From Priapulus caudatus (Eukaryota; Priapulida; Priapulimorpha; Priapulimorphida; Priapulidae): 22,358 bases of DNA. The first letter of the stretch is position 1. Every line of letters begins with the position of its first letter. The notes beneath the pieces were generated by a model, which had not been told where the DNA came from, did not search any database, and was given only the letters and a program-made list of their open reading frames with translations. Both the position numbers and the translations under genes were made by a program. Below, piece by piece: positions 17,055 to 22,358 of this stretch. The stretch spans positions 39,698 through 62,055 of the forward strand of contig NW_014577264.1 in assembly GCF_000485595.1 (NCBI RefSeq), given 5' to 3'.

Positions 17055-19370
17055 CCGCTATCCTTCTCGGCTTAAGGTGTTCGAAGCAATGAAACTGTAG
17101 CTTTCATGCAAAATCTATAAGAAAATAGCCCAATGAATACATTATTGATGGCAGTACATTTATACCTATTAAACCTAATAACATATCGCCTGACTATATA
17201 TCGTGGGATCGTTTTTAACTACCGATAATCTCTACATATCACACGATACACTCTTCGCCGCCTCTAACGATTTAGACATACCAGTAAAGCTACCAAGTGG
17301 TACAATCATATAGAACTTACAAACACAGAGTGCGACTAGCGCACATCGTAAAAACTAGTTTCCCCCAAATATCCAGAGCCTACATAAAATTAGGGGCCTA
17401 CACGTGATTCAACCCAAATTTGCTGCGCCGATTATCGCACTCTTTACTCGAGTTGTGCGTGTTAAGAAGGATACGCAAGCACTATTTTGAATGAACCGAG
17501 TTTGACCATAACAAACAATACATGGACAAATTTGGCCACATGTATACGACTAGTTTTGCACTCATTTGGGAGACGAGATGGATCGTTTTAGATTGCTTAA
17601 ACCCATTGTGAAATTTCTAATCTAGCAGGAATGCATTTTTATGGGAGATATAGCGAAAGTATAAATAGTAATATTATTGTAAAGACGTTAATTATGATTT
17701 AATTATCGTCAAGAACCAGCCTAGTACAGATCTAGGCCGAGATACTGACAATATGCGGAGAACTGTGCTGATCCATTATTTTGAGGGTCATTGAAATCCC
17801 TTCTATGCAGAGGAAAAAATGCATAGGAAAAGGAGTGATTAATTTGTTAAATTATATCGTTTGATTTTGTTTCCCTGCAGTTGCTACATTACCCTTTTAA
17901 GCGATAGGATTTGCCAGATACCAGAAATCATAAAAATGACAATATTTATAGATATAGCTTATAGCAAATAGCATCAACAACCACCAGCCATAAATGCTAG
18001 TTACGGAAATATAAAATAAATTAGTTATAACGTTTTCCACTTCTAAATTAAAGCATGCCATCATTATATATCGTCGATAAAAAGTTAGTTATAAAAAGTC
18101 GATAGTATAATATCACCGCCAAATTTACCACGAATTAAGACCCTGCGTTTGGTGTTATAAATATACTGAGAGTGTAAACACAACAATGGTATGCCATATA
18201 TTCAATCTTTAAAACAAAGACTATTAATACACGCAGGTCCTTTACTTCAGTAGTGGAATCTATAGATGGCAAAGCAAAACTGATTTATAACAAAAACATG
18301 TTCGCAATGTTATAAGTTATTTGCCAAATTACTAGCCAGTGGGCATATTCGATATATTAAGCATTCTTAAAATGTGAACTAGTGGCCCTGGTGCACGCCA
18401 CTTTGCTACAAGTATAAGATCTATAAATTTTAGTTATAAATGATACAAGTTAAGAAAATTCTCGATTATCAGTTTGGAGTTTTACACTGACATTTGCCTT
18501 AAATACTTTTTAAAACGGTCTCTTATTGCTACTATGAGACAGACGTGTCATAGCAATGGACTAGTATAACAGAGGCCGATTAGTGTGACGTAAAATATGA
18601 GTAACACGAAAATGAGAACATAAATGAGCAAATTATAATGGCAACAAATTAGCGAACTTTGTCCAAGCACCAAAAGAGACGTACGGGTTATAGAGTTTTA
18701 ACTCCGTCACCAAGCCATACCAAAATGACTGCCAGCAAATTAACTTATTGGAAATTAAGTCAAACACAATACTAGCACCCAGCCTAATTACGTTTACTTT
18801 ACGTGAGACACTTTTCGTGGCTAACCCACCTGAGGATAGTGTATTGGAGATACTATATGCATACTTATACATATGCTCATAATAATGGCGATGATATATG
18901 ACTCATCAAAATCAGTTCCAAACCAAACCGTTCCAGTGTCAATTTAGAAATTGTGCTTTTCAGAACAGCAGAGAATGCGTGAATCATACTTGGTATAATT
19001 ATAAGGTTTACCCAAAGGGCTTTCTCAAAAACTGTCTAGACCCTATCTGTGTCATTAAAAACACGTACAGGCATGCCCAGATGACTAAAATATGACTAGG
19101 ATATAACTAAAAAATCACATTTAGTACAACACTTTTTTGTTACACCTGGAAACGCTCATGATATATAATACACAATGACTGAAAACCCAATACGTTTCAA
19201 TAAGCAAACGTTATTATAAAATGCACGAACAAGAACGACTAGAAGTTTTCCTGGACAGTCTAATTAGAGCCACAGTAAATGCCTGTAAGAACAACAGACC
19301 TAGAATGTAAAACTATGGGATACATGGTTTCCCTATTGCCATTGAAGATTAGTTGCAATACCCATAGCTC
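17055..19370. other. About 2.3 kb with no supported feature
   Basis: A/T-rich intergenic or intronic sequence. Open frames at 18633-18872 (minus) and 18898-19095 (plus) have no domain; the latter has two cysteines and a histidine that do not fit zinc-finger spacing. Confidence 0.5.
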
Positions 19371-19371
19371 A

Positions 19372-19454
19372 ATATATATATATATATCAGGAGTTAATGA
19401 GACAAATTTGTTAAATGAGACAAATTGAGACAATGAGATTTGTCTCATTAACTC

Positions 19455-19493
<39 letters not shown>
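19372..19493. mobile_element. 70-bp palindromic element inside a TA microsatellite
   Basis: CAGGAGTTAATGAGACAAAT (19388-19407) and its perfect reverse complement (19438-19457) enclose 30 bases. Both sides continue as TA runs (19372-19387 and 19458-19492), so the total perfect stem reaches about 36 bp. The 30-base centre repeats AATGAGACAAATT. A mini Tc1/mariner-type element inserted at TA would look like this. Confidence 0.55.
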
Positions 19494-19495
<2 letters not shown>

Positions 19496-19744
19496 CATAA
19501 TATGCAGACATTGGGAAATTTGGTTTAACAGTGTCAACCACGTATAGCTGTGTAAGAAGGTACATAAATACATTAGGTACATGAATTGCACAAATGATGG
19601 AAAAGAATAACATATTTAAAATCTGTGTAATTCTGGACATCTGTTCCTTTGAAAGTACAATAGTACTAAGGAAGTACTTCTGCAAGCCAACGTGCCCTGT
19701 CTGAACTGTACAATATTTAACATTCAATAGAATACTTTATAAAT

Positions 19745-19862
19745 ATACATACACATGCAACACATGAACACCTACGCACACATACGCTCACACACGCACG
19801 CACATACACACCCGCATACACGCATGCACACACGCACACATACACATACACATACACATACA

Positions 19863-19930
<68 letters not shown>

Positions 19931-19940
19931 CACACACACT
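19745..19940. repeat. CA / ACGC microsatellite with about 70 bp of pure ACGC
   Basis: CACA and ATACAC units lead into an uninterrupted ACGC run at about 19860-19929, then AC and ATAGAC units. It lies 400 bp downstream of the CRTC stop codon and could be in its 3' untranslated region. Confidence 0.95.
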
Positions 19941-20039
19941 AGAACACATAGACATAGACATAGACATATACATATAAATAAACGTATATACTTATATAGA
20001 CTGTGAAAAAACAACAACCAAAATCATTTTATGATCATA

Positions 20040-20326
20040 TTTGATAAGCTCCTTGTAAAACCTGTCAAAAGCCTGGGTGCATGGAATGTGCCACTGTGTG
20101 AGCTCCCTCACTAGCTCACTCGCTCTGCATGTACACCCTTGCCAGAAGCAATCTTAGACCTAACTTATGTATACATTTCGAAACTGGACGCCACACGTGT
20201 CGATAGGAAAACACCTTTCTCCAGCAGGTGCGTGGAGATGCCATGACAGTACAAGACAGCAAGTACAAATCAGCTGTGCGCAACATGTTTGCAGAATCTG
20301 GATGTCTGCCCATGCTGCACTATCAG
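20040..20326 (-). other. Probable start of the CRTC 3' untranslated region
   Basis: Sequence directly after the CRTC stop codon on the minus strand. No canonical AATAAA was seen on that strand within this stretch, so the transcript end is unknown. Confidence 0.4.
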
Positions 20327-20529
20327 CTACAAACCATCGAGCCGAAAGGAGTCGTCACATGCGGAGTCTGCCACCAGGTCAGGGTCGGCCAGCATCTGCA
20401 GTCCATCAATGTCGAGTGGGTCAAGGCCATCCTTGAGGGCTTCATCAGATGGAAAGAAGTCCGTGTCAAATCCAGCCATCGCATTTCCAATGTCTCGCAC
20501 TAGGTCCTGCCGTAGGCCCTCGTCTGCTC
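20327..20529 (-). CDS. CRTC: CREB-regulated transcription coactivator, terminal exon
   Basis: CRTC (TORC) proteins bind the bZIP domain of CREB in the nucleus and activate cAMP- and calcium-responsive genes. In the cytoplasm they are held phosphorylated by SIK/AMPK kinases. This exon encodes the extreme C-terminus, part of the transactivation domain: FDTDFFPSDEALKDGLDPLD, then LDIDGLQMLADPDLVADSAC and a DDSFRLDGL end before TAG (20327-20329). Vertebrate CRTC1 ends with the same order: acidic F/D stretch, LDGL-ML-DPD, then a D-F-MDRL tail. The exon starts after GATCGTAG (acceptor at 20530-20531) with a TTACTGATT branch-like word upstream. The intron phase is 1, and a preceding G would give glycine. 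The first 30 or so residues align loosely. No other CRTC exon is visible up to the window end. CRTC identity is well supported; which paralogue cannot be told. Confidence 0.88.
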
Positions 20530-21286
20530 CTACGATCAACCACCAAGAACAATCAGTAACAACGACGCTCACTAATGTGCTCCGGTAATATGTACTTAAA
20601 GCATTAATTACGAGAATTCTCCAGTGTTTTCCCCACTTGAGTAACAGCAATTCAATGTCTAGAGTAACAATAAAATGTCTTAGTATAGATCCTTTGTATT
20701 CACCAATACATGCACAATTACAATTTTGCTTTCTGTTTTTGATTTCGCTGCCATTTCCTGGACTTTCTCGCGATAGCGCAAGACATTGACCAGGGTGCAG
20801 TAATGCAAATAATTACACTGCAACAATTTTGGTCCGAGTGTAAACACAGATGTTCAGACTAGCGTAACAGGAGTGTAGGGCCTAATACTGATGCCACGTA
20901 AAGTTTGTTATTAGAGAAGCTTGCGGATTACCAGTCAGATAGTAACATGGGAATGACAATGACAGAAAGTGTTGAATGGCGGATGTATCAGACCAACACT
21001 CGGCTGATATCTTCTCCGAAACAGAGCCGCGTACCGCAACCAGTACACGGCAGTCTACTCTCTAGTATTGACAAAAAACGCGTTCTCCTTTTCTCCGAAC
21101 TTCAAAGTACACGTCCTACTGCTTTCATGGTTGTTTGATTTGTGCTAGTCTAACAACAAACTCGCTCACAAAAGCACCTCGCTGCTGAGCTTCACTGCGC
21201 ATGGCAAGTCAATAATTCTTACTACACAAAATCAAATGCCCCTTTGTTTTAATCAGGTGCACTTGTTTTGAAGGTGCCATTTGTTT
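20530..21286. other. Presumed last intron of CRTC (left part)
   Basis: No coding exon recognised. A plus-strand open frame at 20905-21138 shows no domain. If the gene continues past the window edge, this and the following repeats are intronic. Confidence 0.45.
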
Positions 21287-21449
21287 TTAGCTCAGCTGAC
21301 GGAGGTCAGATGCAGCTTGTAGAATCGCATGTCTGTCCTGTCCGTGCGTCTGTCAACAGTTGGGCACAAATCTTAACTGCTCGATGTACGGTCTTGATAT
21401 TTGGGACGTCGGTGGGGATCGCGAAAAGGACCCGGGATGTCGAATTTGG

Positions 21450-21469
21450 GGGTCAAGGGTCAAAGGTCA
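21450..21469 (+). promoter_or_regulatory. Triple nuclear-receptor half-sites (overlapping DR1)
   Basis: GGGTCA-A-GGGTCA-A-AGGTCA: three half-sites each spaced by one base, the DR1 arrangement bound by RXR, HNF4 and COUP-TF type receptors. Carried by tandem unit 1 of the repeat. Confidence 0.5.
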
Positions 21470-21622
21470 AGATGTGTCAATGGAAGGGAAATATTTCCCC
21501 CTTAACTTAAGGTATAGGAGGAAATACGGAATTGCAGCACAAATCTCAACGGCTCGACCTACGCTCTTAATATTCGATATATAGTGTGATGGGGAGCAAA
21601 CCCACCACCAGCGCGAAATTGG

Positions 21623-21635
21623 AGGTCACAGGTCA
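21623..21635 (+). promoter_or_regulatory. Perfect DR1 nuclear-receptor site
   Basis: AGGTCA-C-AGGTCA in tandem unit 2, at the position corresponding to the triple site of unit 1. Confidence 0.5.
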
Positions 21636-21649
21636 AAGGGCAGTGGGAA

Positions 21650-22358
21650 AAAGGTCAGATATCAGACATTTTCTGAGAACATGGTCTAATGGACCGAGTG
21701 CAAAACTTTTTTGTTTCAACGCTGACCTACCATTTTTATCACTTTATTGAAAGGACCATGAAATCTACTTTCCGCTGACGTGTGAAGAGTAACTGTCTGA
21801 TATAGTGATAACCTTTTGACCCTCAAGAGAAGGGTTAAACATGGATTTGTTTACTGTTAACAAAGGACTGAACTGCTCATGCTATTAGAGCCCCCGTCAA
21901 CCGCCCCTTCTCCCACCACCACCACTACGCTCGCACTCGACGCATATCACGCATATCCATGATAACATGTTAATATAGCGAAGTCATTAAAGTTACACAG
22001 CTGTATCTTTATTACTGGACTATCGGTATAGCAAAGCAAATCATAGATTTTAGATCTGTATTAGTAGTATCCTAGATATATGCTATGAGCGCGAACACGG
22101 TGGCGGGAGGGCGCACTTGACAAACTGCAGCCGGATAAACGCGCGAAGCGCGAACAGCGCCACACTGGCGCCATCTATGGACAACTCGCTGCCCTATATT
22201 AGAATACTTTTCACGAGGCCTTTTAGGTATAGGATAAAGCCGTAGAATCGGTCAATTCAGCAGTTCTGGCCATTGCAGAAGTCTTTCGGCTTTGCACGTA
22301 GGGCGAGAATAAATCGTCGTTTTTGTTGCTTTGTGGCTCGGCGCGCGTGCTTTTCATG
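21650..22358. other. No supported gene; CpG-rich patch near the edge
   Basis: From about 22088 the sequence is richer in CpG, with palindromes GCGCGAAGCGCG and GCGCCACACTGGCGC. It could be a regulatory region or the edge of another repeat. No exon of CRTC or another gene is recognised. Confidence 0.4.
22165..22180 (-). promoter_or_regulatory. CTCF-like core
   Basis: On the minus strand, CCATAGATGGCGCCAG contains TAGATGGCGC, the core of the insect and vertebrate CTCF motif. The upstream CCA is one base out of register, so the match is partial. Confidence 0.25.

Larger units (their letters stand above)
21287..21645 (+). repeat. Dispersed repeat with AGCTC hairpin end and two tandem units
   Basis: Begins TTTAGCTCAGCTGACGGAGG, then a GTCCGTGCGTCTGTCAACA tail equivalent. 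Two imperfect copies about 173 bp apart follow: CACAAATCTTAACTGCTCGA (21365) and CACAAATCTCAACGGCTCGA (21538), each ending in GGTCAAAGG-type words. The head is an opposite-strand relative of 14767-14851. Confidence 0.75.

Noticed and set aside
18898-19095. Possible C2H2 zinc finger (KPFQCQFRNCAF...)
   Set aside because: Cysteine and histidine spacing does not fit C2H2, the second histidine pair is missing, and no further fingers follow.
19717-20017. Open frames over the ACGC tract
   Set aside because: Low-complexity translations of a microsatellite.
20167-20588. Plus-strand open frames opposite the CRTC exon
   Set aside because: They are antisense shadows of the conserved minus-strand coding sequence.
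1-22358. CRISPR array, bacterial operon or viral genome
   Set aside because: No regularly spaced identical repeats with unique spacers, no dense operon-like coding, and exon/intron structure with animal repeats throughout.

Overview
The window reads as animal nuclear DNA, gene-poor and rich in repeats. The evidence is spliced-looking exons with GT..AG borders, long CA/TG and ACGC microsatellites, several classes of cut-and-paste transposon debris, a short vertebrate-type telomeric (CCCTAA) tract, and the last exon of a CREB-regulated transcription coactivator (CRTC), a gene found across animals. The repeat style fits a marine invertebrate: TAGGCCTA-type words, foldback elements, and a repeat tail made of GACG units plus an AGCTC hairpin. 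An echinoderm, hemichordate or lancelet is my best guess, but I cannot name the species.

Layout. 1-2110: CA/TG microsatellites and a candidate minus-strand gene of unknown function, built from three open segments joined in matching phase, one join being a 39-nt intron. 2110-4420: little of note, plus a 62-bp direct repeat and a broken MADF domain. 4424-5642: a 1.2-kb non-autonomous DNA transposon packed with CGCTC/GAGCG words. 5650-8900: no supported gene; a minisatellite, a long imperfect hairpin and hAT-like ends. 8945-9881: GC palindromes, then an inverted-repeat element whose inside is a 530-bp purine/pyrimidine-alternating minisatellite, with a perfect CRE (TGACGTCA) inside each end. 9998-10348: a 42-bp inverted repeat enclosing telomeric repeats and a tRNA-like SINE head.

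10829-14418 is the most interesting part. It is a 3.6-kb foldback-type element with inverted arms of about 610 and 786 bp, themselves made of roughly 170-bp tandem units. The middle is almost entirely a degraded minus-strand gene belonging to a conserved but unnamed invertebrate protein family. It carries HEEADTR, DTDVVV and GCDT acidic motifs, suggesting a PIN/FEN1-like nuclease fold, and a C-terminal CXC-type cysteine cluster. The element sits inside an older repeat; an uninterrupted copy of that repeat 3.8 kb away shows the empty site and suggests an ATGT target duplication.

14420-19940: more repeats and long stretches with no supported gene. 20327-20529 is the CRTC terminal exon on the minus strand. 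The DNA upstream of it, presumably intron, holds a tandem repeat carrying nuclear-receptor DR1 sites, and a CTCF-like motif lies near the window end. Apart from the CRTC exon, coding calls are either degraded transposon genes or tentative exons.
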